Source: Alphaproteobacteria bacterium (GTDB lineage Bacteria; Pseudomonadota; Alphaproteobacteria; UBA8366). Taken from it: a stretch of DNA of 64,000 nt. Location of the stretch: contig JAJFJD010000043.1 of the NCBI GenBank assembly GCA_021774335.1, forward strand, positions 62,001 through 126,000, written 5' to 3'. Below the pieces are notes generated by a model. That model was not told where the DNA came from. It saw nothing but the letters and a program-made list of their open reading frames with translations, and did not search any database. The position numbers were made by a program, and so were the translations under genes. Shown here one piece after another: positions 44,086 through 52,620 of the stretch. The number at the start of each line of letters is the position of its first letter. The stretch's first letter is position 1.

Positions 44086-44107
44086 AAATTTTCTTGCTCG
44101 CCTTGGC

Positions 44108-44653
44108 TTATGAGCGCCCGGTAAAGCCTGTCGACCGGGCCCGTGCACCGAATCCACCGCGCGAGACGGTCGACGTCTTGGCGCTTGGACTGCGCGCCGC
44201 CGACTGCGCCACCTTGGTCGCACCGGTCTTCCCGCCGATTTTCTTATTATCGGCCGTCCGATAATTCTTGGGATCGTCGGTCGAGCGATAAAGCGGCTGC
44301 GATGCCACGCCGCGGCGGCCACCCGACAACATGCTGCCCATCATGTATCCCATCATCAGGGGCATGAAGACACTGCCGCCGCTCTGCGTGCGCTGCGGCG
44401 CCTGTTCGCACTGTGCTGCACCGAAATCCGCTTCGCAATCCGTCTTCGATGTGTATTTCGGCGCGGCCTTCACATGCTGCTGTTTTGCCGCCGCGAATTC
44501 CGACCGGCATTGGCTTTCCGAGATGACTGGGTCGCTGATGCATTGCTCGAGCGTATCGAATACCGCCGCGTCCACCGTCGGTTCCTCACATGCGGACAGG
44601 GCGATGGTGCTGGCGCTCATCATGACGAGCGCGATCGTTTTCGATCGTTTCAT
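44108..44653 (-). CDS. ygiB: DUF1190 (YgiB-type) lipoprotein
   Basis: A 181-aa protein. A lipoprotein signal ends in the lipobox LSAC with Cys22 as the lipidation site. The body has paired cysteines in LEQCISDP, SQCRSEF, KTDCEAD and AAQCEQA, followed by a glycine- and methionine-rich segment (FMPLMMGYMMGSMLSGG) and a basic, low-complexity C-terminus. This order is typical of YgiB. It forms an operon with the YgiC-type gene, as in enterobacteria. The function is unknown; an envelope role is likely. Confidence 0.85.
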   Translation of the reverse strand: MKRSKTIALVMMSASTIALSACEEPTVDAAVFDTLEQCISDPVISESQCRSEFAAAKQQHVKAAPKYTSKTDCEADFGAAQCEQAPQRTQSGGSVFMPLMMGYMMGSMLSGGRRGVASQPLYRSTDDPKNYRTADNKKIGGKTGATKVAQSAARSPSAKTSTVSRGGFGARARSTGFTGRS

Positions 44654-44673
44654 GATTATCTCACAAATCTATG

Positions 44674-44689
44674 CGGCTGGGGCCAGCCG
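44674..44689 (-). terminator. Stem-loop between the NMT1-type gene and ygiB
   Basis: CGGCTG and CAGCCG form a six-base stem with a four-base loop at 44674-44689, 54 bases after the stop of the upstream gene. There is no T-run, so termination is uncertain; it could also structure the ygiB leader. Confidence 0.33.
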
Positions 44690-44742
44690 GATAGTTCTAA
44701 CTTATGGCAGTAACACCGCGATTTAAAGGGGTTCCGCGCTAA

Positions 44743-45675
44743 TTACGCCCAAAGATCGTTAAATTCGACCGCAGCAACCTTTTCATACGGCACAGGTCCT
44801 TCAAGCCAACCGAGCCCAGCCATGAATGAATTCATGCCAAGGACAAAGTCTTCGCGCACCGTCGCGTCGTAATAGGGCAAATCGCGGCGCACAACATCAA
44901 CGATCAGATCGGCCTTATCCGCCGGAAACAGGTCTTTTCCAACGCGGCTGGCAAGATCGACATCTGCTTTGAGCGCGTTCTGGGTCCGCACGATGGCGCG
45001 AATTGCCGCGGCGGCGGCTTCCGGGTCACGCTCGATCAATGCGTCGGTGGTGATCAGCGACGGCATCGTGTAATCGAACGCCTTTTTCGGCTCGTCGCCG
45101 CGTCGTATATCGATCAGAACCTTGCCGGCGCCCGCGCTCACGGCGGTTTCCGCACCCATGCCGTTGGCCCAGAAGGCGTCGATCTCGCCGTCGGCCAGCG
45201 CCTCCGCAGCCGCTACACCAAAGGATACCCCCGGCTTCATGCGACCCTCCGGCAGACCGATCGACACGTCGGCATGCGGATCGATCCCGACCTCCGCCAG
45301 CATCGCGCGCAATCCCAATTCGACAAAGGGGGCCGCGGCGATCCGCATGCCGCGCACCGCCTGGATATCCCCACGCTCCGCCTCCAGGTCCTTTCGCACC
45401 ACCAGCAGCCAGTACATTCCCTGTGCCAGGGCGGCGAGAAGCTTGGCTCCCTGCCAATTCGGAAAGGCGGCCAGCGGCGCATGCGCCGATCCGGCGACAA
45501 AATCGACCACGCCGTCGCGCAGCGCTTCGCAGGATTTGTTGATCGGAAATATATGCTCTAGCTGCAGGTCGAGCCCTTCGTCCTCGAAATAGCCGAGTTG
45601 GAGGGCAGCGAGGGCCGGAAAGTATGAATTGGAGACCAGGTCAGGAACGGCGATTTTCATGCTATCGACTTTCAT
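44743..45675 (-). CDS. NMT1/SsuA-type binding-fold protein without signal peptide
   Basis: A 310-aa protein with the periplasmic-binding fold of the NMT1/THI5/SsuA type: VSNSYFPALAALQLGYFEDEGLDLQLEH, then DFVAGSAHAPLAAFP and a C-terminal ADLIVDVVRRDLPYY helix. The N-terminus MKVDSMKIAVPDLV has no hydrophobic signal or lipobox, and no ABC permease or ATPase is adjacent. It may thus be a cytosolic enzyme or sensor of this fold, as with THI5 and dihydroxyphthalate decarboxylase. The start may be the ATG five codons later. It is co-transcribed with a cupin gene. Confidence 0.78.
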   Translation of the reverse strand: MKVDSMKIAVPDLVSNSYFPALAALQLGYFEDEGLDLQLEHIFPINKSCEALRDGVVDFVAGSAHAPLAAFPNWQGAKLLAALAQGMYWLLVVRKDLEAERGDIQAVRGMRIAAAPFVELGLRAMLAEVGIDPHADVSIGLPEGRMKPGVSFGVAAAEALADGEIDAFWANGMGAETAVSAGAGKVLIDIRRGDEPKKAFDYTMPSLITTDALIERDPEAAAAAIRAIVRTQNALKADVDLASRVGKDLFPADKADLIVDVVRRDLPYYDATVREDFVLGMNSFMAGLGWLEGPVPYEKVAAVEFNDLWA

Positions 45676-45682
45676 GCGGCTG

Positions 45683-46090
45683 TCAGTCCGCGGAATCCGC
45701 CGGCGCATCAACGATGCGTGTTTCAAAATCAGCTGGCGAGACGATTTCAAGCACTTCGAAATCCTCCGAGCAGTCGATTTCGCGATGCCGGATCTTGGGC
45801 ACCTGCAAGATGCAGTCGCCTTTTTCGATCTTCCGCACACCCTCGCCTTCATACTCGAACTTGGCCCAGCCGTTCAGAACATAGACGAGTTGGAAGGTGC
45901 AGTCGTGAACATGCCAATGTTGCACCTCGTCGGGATCGGACCGCTCGGTCGACCGGATCACGTGCGCCACGTAATCGCCGTGGGTGCCATCCTTGATACC
46001 GAGATCGCGATACTCAAAAATCTTCCGCAATCCCTCGGTCCACGCGGCATCACTCGCGCGATTGTGAACAAACGCCCAGTCTTCCGCCAT
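45683..46090 (-). CDS. Cupin domain protein
   Basis: A 135-aa single-domain cupin. GGGAGG fixes the ATG at 46090. The metal-binding motifs are readable: VQHWHVHDCTFQLVYVLNGWAKFEYEGEG (motif 1, three histidines) and GDCILQVPKIRHREI (motif 2). It ends eight bases before the NMT1-type gene and probably shares its transcript. Small cupins like this often accompany catabolic enzymes as isomerases, dioxygenases or ligand-binding regulators. The function is unknown. Confidence 0.82.
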   Translation of the reverse strand: MAEDWAFVHNRASDAAWTEGLRKIFEYRDLGIKDGTHGDYVAHVIRSTERSDPDEVQHWHVHDCTFQLVYVLNGWAKFEYEGEGVRKIEKGDCILQVPKIRHREIDCSEDFEVLEIVSPADFETRIVDAPADSAD

Positions 46091-46252
46091 TGCGCCCTCC
46101 CGTGATTTCCAGTGCAGAAAATCGAGTATAGGCATTTCGGCCGTGCGGCGGAAACCTTGACCCGTCGCCCCTAAAGTGGGCACCATTTCGCTATAACCGG
46201 TGCCGAGCTAAACGGTTTCTGGGCCGAACAAACAACGCGGGGACTGGGAGGA

Positions 46253-47323
46253 ATGACGAAAACCTACAACACGATGATCATGGGCGCGTCTTATGGATCG
46301 CTGCTCGCCATCAAACTTCTGCTGGCCGGACACTCGGCGAAACTTGTGTGCCTGCCCGACGAGGCGGCGCTATTCAACGAAGAAGGCGCGCGCGTGCGCA
46401 TGCCGGTAAAAGGCCGCGACGACTTGGTGGAGATCGATTCGCGAACGTTGCCGGGCGACCTATCCGCCGGCGGCACTGGCGATGTCGATCCCAAGGACTA
46501 CGACCTGATCGTGCTGGCGATGCAGGAACCGCAATACCGCTCGCCGGGCGTGCGCGAACTGCTCGACGCGGTCGCAAAATCCGGCGTGCCCTGCATGTCG
46601 ATCATGAACATGCCGCCGCTGCCGTATCTGGCGCGGATTCCCGGTCTCGACACCGAAGCGCTGAAGAAATGCTACACCGACCCGACGGTCTGGGAGAGTT
46701 TCGACCCGGCCATGATCACGTTGTGCAGCCCGGACCCGCAGGCATTCCGCCCACCGGAAGAAAAGACCAACGTGCTGCAGGTCGCCCTGCCGACGAATTT
46801 CAAGGCGGCGCGATTCGAGTCCGACGAGCACACCGCCATCCTGCGCCAACTGCAGGCGGACATCGAAGCCATCCGCTTCGATACCGGCGACGGTGAGATC
46901 GAGTTGCCGGTAAAACTGAAGGTGCATGACTCGATCTTCGTCCCGCTCGCAAAATGGGCCATGCTGCTGACCGGCAACTACCGTTGCGTCCAGGCGGACG
47001 ACATGCGCTCGATCCGCAAGTCGGTGCACAGCGATATGGAAACGTCGAAGTCGGTCTACAACTGGGTGCGCGAAGTTTGCGAATCCATCGGCGCGTCGCC
47101 GGATTCCATGGTGCCGTTCGAGAAATACGCCGCCGCGGCACAAGGATTGGCGAAGCCGTCCTCGGCCGCCCGCGCATTGCTAGCCGGAGCGCCCAACATC
47201 GAACGGGCCGACTGCCTCGTGAAAACGATCGCCGAAATGAAAGGCATGCAGAACGATACGGTCGACGCGTCGGTAGCGTTGGTCGACAGCTGGGTCGCAC
47301 GTAACCGCGAAAAGGCCGGATAA
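46253..47323 (+). CDS. Ketopantoate reductase-like protein
   Basis: A 356-aa protein whose N-terminus MTKTYNTMIMGASYGSLLAIKLLLAGHSAKLVC fits a Rossmann fold with an altered glycine loop (GASYGS). The middle segment DYDLIVLAMQEPQYRSPGVREL is like PanE proteins, and the helical C-terminal half contains LKVHDSIFVPLAKWAMLLTGNYRC, with lysines that could be catalytic. It is more distant from PanE than the homologue at 34901. It is divergent from the cupin/NMT1 operon and convergent with the crotonase gene. The substrate is unknown. Confidence 0.75.
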   Translation: MTKTYNTMIMGASYGSLLAIKLLLAGHSAKLVCLPDEAALFNEEGARVRMPVKGRDDLVEIDSRTLPGDLSAGGTGDVDPKDYDLIVLAMQEPQYRSPGVRELLDAVAKSGVPCMSIMNMPPLPYLARIPGLDTEALKKCYTDPTVWESFDPAMITLCSPDPQAFRPPEEKTNVLQVALPTNFKAARFESDEHTAILRQLQADIEAIRFDTGDGEIELPVKLKVHDSIFVPLAKWAMLLTGNYRCVQADDMRSIRKSVHSDMETSKSVYNWVREVCESIGASPDSMVPFEKYAAAAQGLAKPSSAARALLAGAPNIERADCLVKTIAEMKGMQNDTVDASVALVDSWVARNREKAG

Positions 47324-47328
47324 GCCGA

Positions 47329-48132
47329 CTAGCGGCCTTTCCACTGCGGCGTCTGCTTGTTCACGAACGACTCGACGCCGTGGTGGAAATCGTCGCTGCC
47401 GTAGCATTCCCGGATCAAATCTTCGTCCGCCGCGTTGGGGTCGTCGCGCAGCCGCCGCAACGCCTGCTTCGTCACCTTCATGGTGACCGGCGCGTGGCCT
47501 TGGATCTTTTCGCACAACGCATCCGTGTAATCGTCAAGCGCGTCGGGTTCGACGACCGCAAGCAGATAGCCGTGCGCCAGCAGTTCTTCCGCCGGCAGCA
47601 TCTCGGCGAGCAGTAGCATCCGTTTCACCAGCGGCAGCCCGAAGGTTTCGGTGAGGGCTTTCAGGTTGCCGGCGGACAGACAATTGCCGAGCGTCCGGGC
47701 GATCGGCACGGCAAATTTCGATCCCGGCGTCGCGATCCGGAAATCGCAGGCGTTGGCGATGGCAAGCCCGCCGCCGACCGCCCAACCCTCGACCACCGCG
47801 ACGGTCGGTTGCGGTAACTTCTCAACCTTATCGACGTAAACCTCGACCTTGTCTTCGTAGGCGATGCCGTCTTCGCCCGTCTCGAACGCGCTGAACTGCG
47901 CGATATCGGTCCCGGCCACGAAGGCCTTCCCGCCCGCGCCGCGCATCAACACCACACGGATCGACGCGTCGGCGGCAATCGTGTCGCAGGCCGCGGCCAA
48001 ACCGTCATACATCGCCCAGGTCATCGCATTCCGCGCATGCGGACGGTCGAAGGTGATACGGGCGACCACACCGTCGATGTGCAAGGTGACTTGCCCCTCC
48101 GGATTGCTGGAACCTTCTTTGCCGTTTGCCAT
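47329..48132 (-). CDS. Enoyl-CoA hydratase/isomerase family protein lacking both hydratase glutamates
   Basis: A 267-aa crotonase-fold protein. The oxyanion regions are present: GGKAFVAGTDIAQF and VEGWAVGGGLAIAN. Two glutamates catalyse hydration in enoyl-CoA hydratase. The first position, normally GGGCEL, has Ala124; the second, normally PE, has Ile144 (AVPIARTLG). A classical hydratase mechanism is therefore unlikely; isomerase, dehalogenase, decarboxylase or thioesterase activity is possible. GGAG lies ten bases before the ATG. It is convergent with the ketopantoate-reductase-like gene. Confidence 0.85.
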   Translation of the reverse strand: MANGKEGSSNPEGQVTLHIDGVVARITFDRPHARNAMTWAMYDGLAAACDTIAADASIRVVLMRGAGGKAFVAGTDIAQFSAFETGEDGIAYEDKVEVYVDKVEKLPQPTVAVVEGWAVGGGLAIANACDFRIATPGSKFAVPIARTLGNCLSAGNLKALTETFGLPLVKRMLLLAEMLPAEELLAHGYLLAVVEPDALDDYTDALCEKIQGHAPVTMKVTKQALRRLRDDPNAADEDLIRECYGSDDFHHGVESFVNKQTPQWKGR

Positions 48133-48337
48133 CTGCCCGATACTCCGTTCCTATTCCGATATGCCACCCCTTGGCCGCGCCCTTTAATGCCCCATGCGCG
48201 CCGAACCGCCAATAGGGCGGGAAGCGGCGCTTCTGACAAATTCGCCAAATCCTGGCGATTGACCCGGATCAACGTACAATCCAGCGGATCAGCGCAGTGT
48301 TCCATCCAAATAGTGCAACAACGGATGGACCCAACCG

Positions 48338-48823
48338 ATGAAACCCAGCTTTTACCGAGCAGTCCTGTTTCCTGCCTTTGCCGCCGCCCTTTTCCTGTCG
48401 GCCCCTGGCCACGCTGAGGACGATAGTCGCCAGCAGACACGCGTCGCCTTTCCGGTGATCGATGCGGCCAAGGGACAGGAGCTTTTCGTTACGGAAGGGT
48501 GCGTGATCTGCCATTCAGTCAATGGCGTTGGCGGCAAAGCCGGTCCGACACTGGATGCCGAGGACGGCAACACCGTCATCGATGTGTTCGATTTCACCGC
48601 CCGGATGTGGGCCGGCGCCTTCGCCATGGTCGAACTGCAATCACAGGAATTGGGATATCAGTTCGATCTGACCGGCGAGGAAATGGCCCATATCGCCGGT
48701 TTCGTCTACGACCGGAAGCAGCAGCTCTTGTTCAAGGAAAGCGACGTGCCGGACCTGATCCGGGATATGTTCATCAAAACGCGCTACGACCTGGGAACCG
48801 ATCCGTCATCCCCGCCGAAGTAA
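48338..48823 (+). CDS. Periplasmic c-type cytochrome
   Basis: A 161-aa protein with a cleavable signal (FYRAVLFPAFAAALFLSAPGHA, cut near residue 26) and one haem-binding motif CVICH. A methionine in EEMAHIAGFVYDRKQQLLF is a candidate sixth ligand. It is a monohaem electron carrier in the periplasm. The second cytochrome gene is convergent with it, and their stops lie inside a shared inverted repeat. It could accept electrons from the IorAB-type enzyme; this is inference only. Confidence 0.88.
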   Translation: MKPSFYRAVLFPAFAAALFLSAPGHAEDDSRQQTRVAFPVIDAAKGQELFVTEGCVICHSVNGVGGKAGPTLDAEDGNTVIDVFDFTARMWAGAFAMVELQSQELGYQFDLTGEEMAHIAGFVYDRKQQLLFKESDVPDLIRDMFIKTRYDLGTDPSSPPK

Positions 48824-48843
48824 CCTTGCCCGGGCCGGGTTAC
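48820..48843. repeat. Inverted repeat spanning the convergent stops of the two cytochrome genes
   Basis: GTAACC (48820-48825) and GGTTAC (48838-48843) flank a GCCCGGGC self-palindrome at 48828-48835. The arms include the stop codons of both cytochrome genes. It could form a shared 3' hairpin for the two converging messages, but no T-run is present on either side. Confidence 0.4.
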
Positions 48844-49187
48844 TCGGCGCGCAGGCTCAGGATATAGGCGATCACATCGTCCTGTTCTCGCCGGTTCAGG
48901 ATAAGGTCCGGCATCTCCCGGTGGGTCGACCGCAAGAAGACGCGCAGGCTGAGCGCCGTGGTCGAGCGCTCGGTCGCCACATCGAGGAAGCTCGGCGCAG
49001 CATTCAGCGGATAGTCGCCGCCCTCGCGCGAGATGTCATGGCAATCGCCGCATTCGCGCTCGACGAAAATTCGGCCGGCCACCGGATCGCCAGGAAGCGT
49101 CTCGTCGGACCACGCCTGCATGCTGCCGAGAATGAAGAACACCACCGCACCGAGCGATACCGAGACGGAGCGGGACAACACAGTCAC
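48840..49187 (-). CDS. Small periplasmic c-type cytochrome
   Basis: A 115-aa protein that starts at a GTG overlapping the stop of the 90-aa gene upstream; GGAGG lies just before it. The signal segment is SVSVSLGAVVFFILGSMQAWS. One haem motif, CGDCH, follows in GRIFVERECGDCHDISREGG, and the conserved C-terminal helix is REQDDVIAYILSLR. Met91 in HREMPDLIL is the likely sixth ligand. It resembles small class I cytochromes. Confidence 0.88.
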   Translation of the reverse strand: MTVLSRSVSVSLGAVVFFILGSMQAWSDETLPGDPVAGRIFVERECGDCHDISREGGDYPLNAAPSFLDVATERSTTALSLRVFLRSTHREMPDLILNRREQDDVIAYILSLRAE

Positions 49188-49456
49188 GCGTCCTCCACGT
49201 GGTCGGGATGCGTCTGGATAAAGTGGCGCAAAGTCGCCCGTAACGTCAACGTCCGCTCCAGATCGCCATGCCGCCGCGCATGCGCGATGTCGTCGACGAT
49301 CATCTTACGGATCATCGGCACGCCCTCGGGGCTATGAATGAGATATTCACCAAGTTCGAGCGCCACCAAGCGCGGCAAATGCTCGTGTTCCGCAATGGCG
49401 TCGATTTCCGCCTCGGTCAGATCGCAAAGACCGACGCAATCTATATAACTCAGCAT
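49184..49456 (-). CDS. Small conserved protein coupled to cytochrome c
   Basis: A 90-aa soluble protein. Its stop overlaps the cytochrome start by four bases. The sequence opens MLSYIDCVGLCDLTEAEIDA and continues with AIAEHEHLPRLVALELGEYLIH, VPMIRKMIVDDIAHA and LRATLRHFIQTHP, all helical. Two cysteines (Cys7, Cys11) sit in the first segment. I recall no function. The tight coupling suggests a job with the cytochrome. Confidence 0.75.
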   Translation of the reverse strand: MLSYIDCVGLCDLTEAEIDAIAEHEHLPRLVALELGEYLIHSPEGVPMIRKMIVDDIAHARRHGDLERTLTLRATLRHFIQTHPDHVEDA

Positions 49457-49588
49457 CGCCTATCCCCGCTGTCTATTGGCCCACCAATAGGATCGACCAT
49501 AAACTCGGCGCACGCATTGACACACATCAGTAACAATAAATTCCATCGCCCTTGCCGCGCCCCCGCCTCTGCTAGTACACGAAAGCCC

Positions 49589-51400
49589 ATGGCGGCACCG
49601 CTTCTCATTCTGCGCGACATTCACCTGACATTCGGCGGCACGCCGCTGTTGGAAGGGGCCGACCTGTCGGTGTCCGCCGGAGAACGGCTGTGTCTGGTGG
49701 GGCGTAACGGATCCGGCAAGTCGACGCTGCTTCGCATCTCCGCCGGGCTGATCGAACCCGACGCCGGGGAGCGATTCCTCGACCCGGGTGCCACGGTCCG
49801 GTACTTGTCGCAGGAACCAGACTTTTCAGGCTTCGAAACCACCCGCGCCTATGTCGACGCGGACCTCACGCCAGGCGACGATCCGCATCGCGGACAATTC
49901 CTGCTGGAAAAGCTGGGGCTAACGGGTGCCGAAAACCCGGCGAATTTGTCCGGCGGCGAAGCGCGCCGTTGTGCGCTCGCCCGCGTCCTGGCCGCCGAAC
50001 CGGATATCCTGTTTCTCGACGAGCCGACGAACCATCTCGATCTTCCCGCCATCGAATGGCTCGAAGCGGAACTCGCCAGAAGCCGCTCGGCCCTGGTGCT
50101 GGTCAGCCATGACCGCCGCTTCCTGGAGAACTTGTCGCGGATCACCGTATGGCTCGAACGCGGCGTGACCCGTCGCCTGGAGGACGGATTCGCGAAATTC
50201 GAAACCTGGCGCGACACGGTGCTCGAGCAGGACGACCGGGCGCGACACGAATTGAACCGCAAGCTCGCCGTTGAAACCGAGTGGCTCCATAAGGGCGTCA
50301 CCGCGCGCCGCAAGCGCAATCAGGGCCGGCTGCGTGCGTTGCATGCTTTGCGTGAAGAGCGCCGCACGCAGCGGGATTCGGTCGGCACGGTTAAGTTTTC
50401 CACCACCGAAGGCCTGCGCTCCGGCCGCCTGGTCGTCGAAGCCAAGCATATTTCGAAGTCCTACGGCGACCTTGCGCTGGTGCGCGACTTTTCCATACGC
50501 GTGCAACGCGGTGACCGGATTGGCATCGTCGGTCCGAACGGTGCCGGCAAGACCACTTTGTTACATATGCTGACGACAGCGCTAGCGCCCGACGGGGGGT
50601 CCGTCCGGACCGGCGCCAACCTGCAGATGGTCACGCTGGACCAGCATCGCGACAGCCTCGACCCCGATATGACGCTTTCCGACGCCCTGACCGGCGGCGG
50701 GAATACCGTATCGGTCGGCGGCCAGTCGCGGCATGTCATCGGCTACATGAAGGATTTTCTGTTCCTGCCGGAGCAGGCCCGAACGCCGGTCGGCGTGTTG
50801 TCCGGCGGGGAACGTGGCCGGGTGATGCTGGCCCAGGCGTTGTCCCGACCGTCCAACCTTTTGATCCTGGACGAACCGACCAACGATTTGGATTTGGAGA
50901 CACTCGACTTGTTGCAGGAGATGCTGGCCGATTACCCGGGCACGGTCCTGCTGGTCAGCCACGATCGTGATTTCCTGGACCGGGTCGCCACATCGGTGAT
51001 CGCCAGCGACGGCGGAGGCACATGGACCGAATACGCCGGCGGCTACACCGACATGACGCGGCAACGCGGCGACAGCGCCGCCTCGGCGACCGCTCAGCCG
51101 GAACGAAAAGAAAAATCAACGGGTGCATCCGCCCCGGAACGCCACGCCAAGGCGCCGCCGTCCCGGCTTACCTTCAAGGACAAACATGCGCTGGAAACAC
51201 TGCCGTCCCGCATGGAAGCGCTGCAGGCCGATATCGAGCGCCTGGGCCAATCCCTCGCCGACCCCGAACTCTTCGCGCGCGATCCCGCCGCCTTCGATAC
51301 CGCCGCCGCAGCGCTGAAGCAGGCGGAAGCCGACCTAGCGGCGGCGGAAGAAGACTGGCTCGCGCTTGAGATCAAACGCGAAGAAATCGAGGGCAGCTAG
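49589..51400 (+). CDS. uup: ABC-F family ATPase (Uup type)
   Basis: A 603-aa protein with two ABC domains and no membrane segments. Walker A sequences are GRNGSGKST and GPNGAGKTT; signatures are LSGGEARRCALARVL and LSGGERGRVMLAQAL; both domains have DEPTN Walker B regions. The linker after the first domain is basic, and the C-terminal region from about residue 515 forms a coiled coil, as in Uup. ABC-F proteins act at the ribosome or on DNA structures. The ATG at 49589 is preferred because the upstream frame lacks conserved sequence. Confidence 0.93.
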   Translation: MAAPLLILRDIHLTFGGTPLLEGADLSVSAGERLCLVGRNGSGKSTLLRISAGLIEPDAGERFLDPGATVRYLSQEPDFSGFETTRAYVDADLTPGDDPHRGQFLLEKLGLTGAENPANLSGGEARRCALARVLAAEPDILFLDEPTNHLDLPAIEWLEAELARSRSALVLVSHDRRFLENLSRITVWLERGVTRRLEDGFAKFETWRDTVLEQDDRARHELNRKLAVETEWLHKGVTARRKRNQGRLRALHALREERRTQRDSVGTVKFSTTEGLRSGRLVVEAKHISKSYGDLALVRDFSIRVQRGDRIGIVGPNGAGKTTLLHMLTTALAPDGGSVRTGANLQMVTLDQHRDSLDPDMTLSDALTGGGNTVSVGGQSRHVIGYMKDFLFLPEQARTPVGVLSGGERGRVMLAQALSRPSNLLILDEPTNDLDLETLDLLQEMLADYPGTVLLVSHDRDFLDRVATSVIASDGGGTWTEYAGGYTDMTRQRGDSAASATAQPERKEKSTGASAPERHAKAPPSRLTFKDKHALETLPSRMEALQADIERLGQSLADPELFARDPAAFDTAAAALKQAEADLAAAEEDWLALEIKREEIEGS

Positions 51401-51853
51401 ATGCCGGATCTCTACGTCGACGCCGACGCCTGCCCCGTCAAGGACGAGGTGATGCGCGTCGCCAATCGGCACGACCTGACCGTCCACATGGTAGGGAACA
51501 CCTGGATGCGGTTGAACAACGAGATCGGCGTGAACCGGGTCGTCGTACCCGAGGGACCGGACGCGGCCGACGACTGGATCGCCGAGCATATCGCCGCCAA
51601 CGACATTGCGATCACTGCCGACATCGAACTCGCATCACGCTGCCTCATCGCCGGCGCGCATGTCCTCGGCCCGACCGGCGACCCGTTCACGGACGACAAC
51701 ATCGGATCGGCGCTCGCGATGCGCGATCTCAAGAAACATTTGCGCGAAACCGGCGAAATCAGCGGCTACAACCGCGGCTTCACCGGAAAGGACCGCTCAA
51801 ACTTCCTTGATATGCTGGAACGCACGGTCCAATCCGCAAAACGAACGCCTTAA
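51401..51853 (+). CDS. yaiI: UPF0178 (YaiI/YqxD) family protein
   Basis: A 150-aa protein of the PIN-like DUF188 family. Its ATG directly follows the Uup stop. The start YVDADACPVKDEVMRVA carries the conserved DADACP acidic motif, and DIAITADIELASRCL and NIGSALAMRDLKKHLRETG are further family blocks. The fold suggests a nuclease-like metal site, but the function is not established. Confidence 0.92.
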   Translation: MPDLYVDADACPVKDEVMRVANRHDLTVHMVGNTWMRLNNEIGVNRVVVPEGPDAADDWIAEHIAANDIAITADIELASRCLIAGAHVLGPTGDPFTDDNIGSALAMRDLKKHLRETGEISGYNRGFTGKDRSNFLDMLERTVQSAKRTP

Positions 51854-51962
51854 AGCGCTGTACCAAGACTCAGATTCATGAACCCGTGCCGAATAATGGT
51901 ATGCTTGGAACTGCAGCAATTGGACCACTTCGACAACAATCGCAGGGAGCGACAACATCGTG

Positions 51963-52595
51963 ATGAAAATCTGGGGAAGGGCCGACGGGTCCAACGTTAT
52001 CAAGGTTACCTGGTGCCTCGGTGAACTCGGCGTCGAGTATGAGCGAATTGACTGGGGCGGGCCGTTCGGCGGGAACGACGATCCGGAATACCGGGCGAAG
52101 AACCCGATGGGCCGGTTGCCGACATTGGAAGAAGATGACGGATTCACCCTTTGGGAATCCGGCGCGGTGACACGCTACCTCTGCGCCAAATACAGCATGG
52201 GCAACATGTGTCCCGAGTCGCTGCGCGGCCGCGCCGAAGCGGAAAAATGGATGGACTGGAGTTCCCTGAACCTCGCCCCGTTCAACTCTGTCTACCTGGA
52301 TCATTTTTTCCGGCTTCCGGAGGATCAGCGCAGCCCCGACGCCATTACCGCCGCGACCGAACGCGGCAGCGCGATGTATGACATCCTCGACAAGGTCTTG
52401 GCCAACCGGCCTTATCTTTGCGGCGACAACCTTACAATGGCCGACATTCCATCCGGCTCGCTGACCCATCGCTGGATGAAATGGACGCCCAACCGGCCGT
52501 CGCATCCGAATGTCGAGGCCTGGTACGAGCGGCTCGCGGCACGGCCTGCGTATCAAGAGCATGTCATCGCCAAGAACCGGGCTGCGCCCGCGTAA
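51963..52595 (+). CDS. Glutathione S-transferase family protein
   Basis: A 210-aa GST. The thioredoxin-like N-terminal domain covers residues 1-80 (MKIWGRADGSNVIKVTWCLGELG, then NPMGRLPTLEEDDGFTLWESGAV with the conserved Pro and Glu-Ser glutathione contacts); the helical C-terminal domain contains DNLTMADIPSG. The start has a GTG directly before ATG; AGGGAG is 13 bases upstream of the ATG. It precedes the hydantoin cluster by 25 bases and may belong to that transcript. The substrate is unknown. Confidence 0.88.
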   Translation: MKIWGRADGSNVIKVTWCLGELGVEYERIDWGGPFGGNDDPEYRAKNPMGRLPTLEEDDGFTLWESGAVTRYLCAKYSMGNMCPESLRGRAEAEKWMDWSSLNLAPFNSVYLDHFFRLPEDQRSPDAITAATERGSAMYDILDKVLANRPYLCGDNLTMADIPSGSLTHRWMKWTPNRPSHPNVEAWYERLAARPAYQEHVIAKNRAAPA

Positions 52596-52620
52596 CCAAC
52601 GACGCTGACGGAGCAATGCA

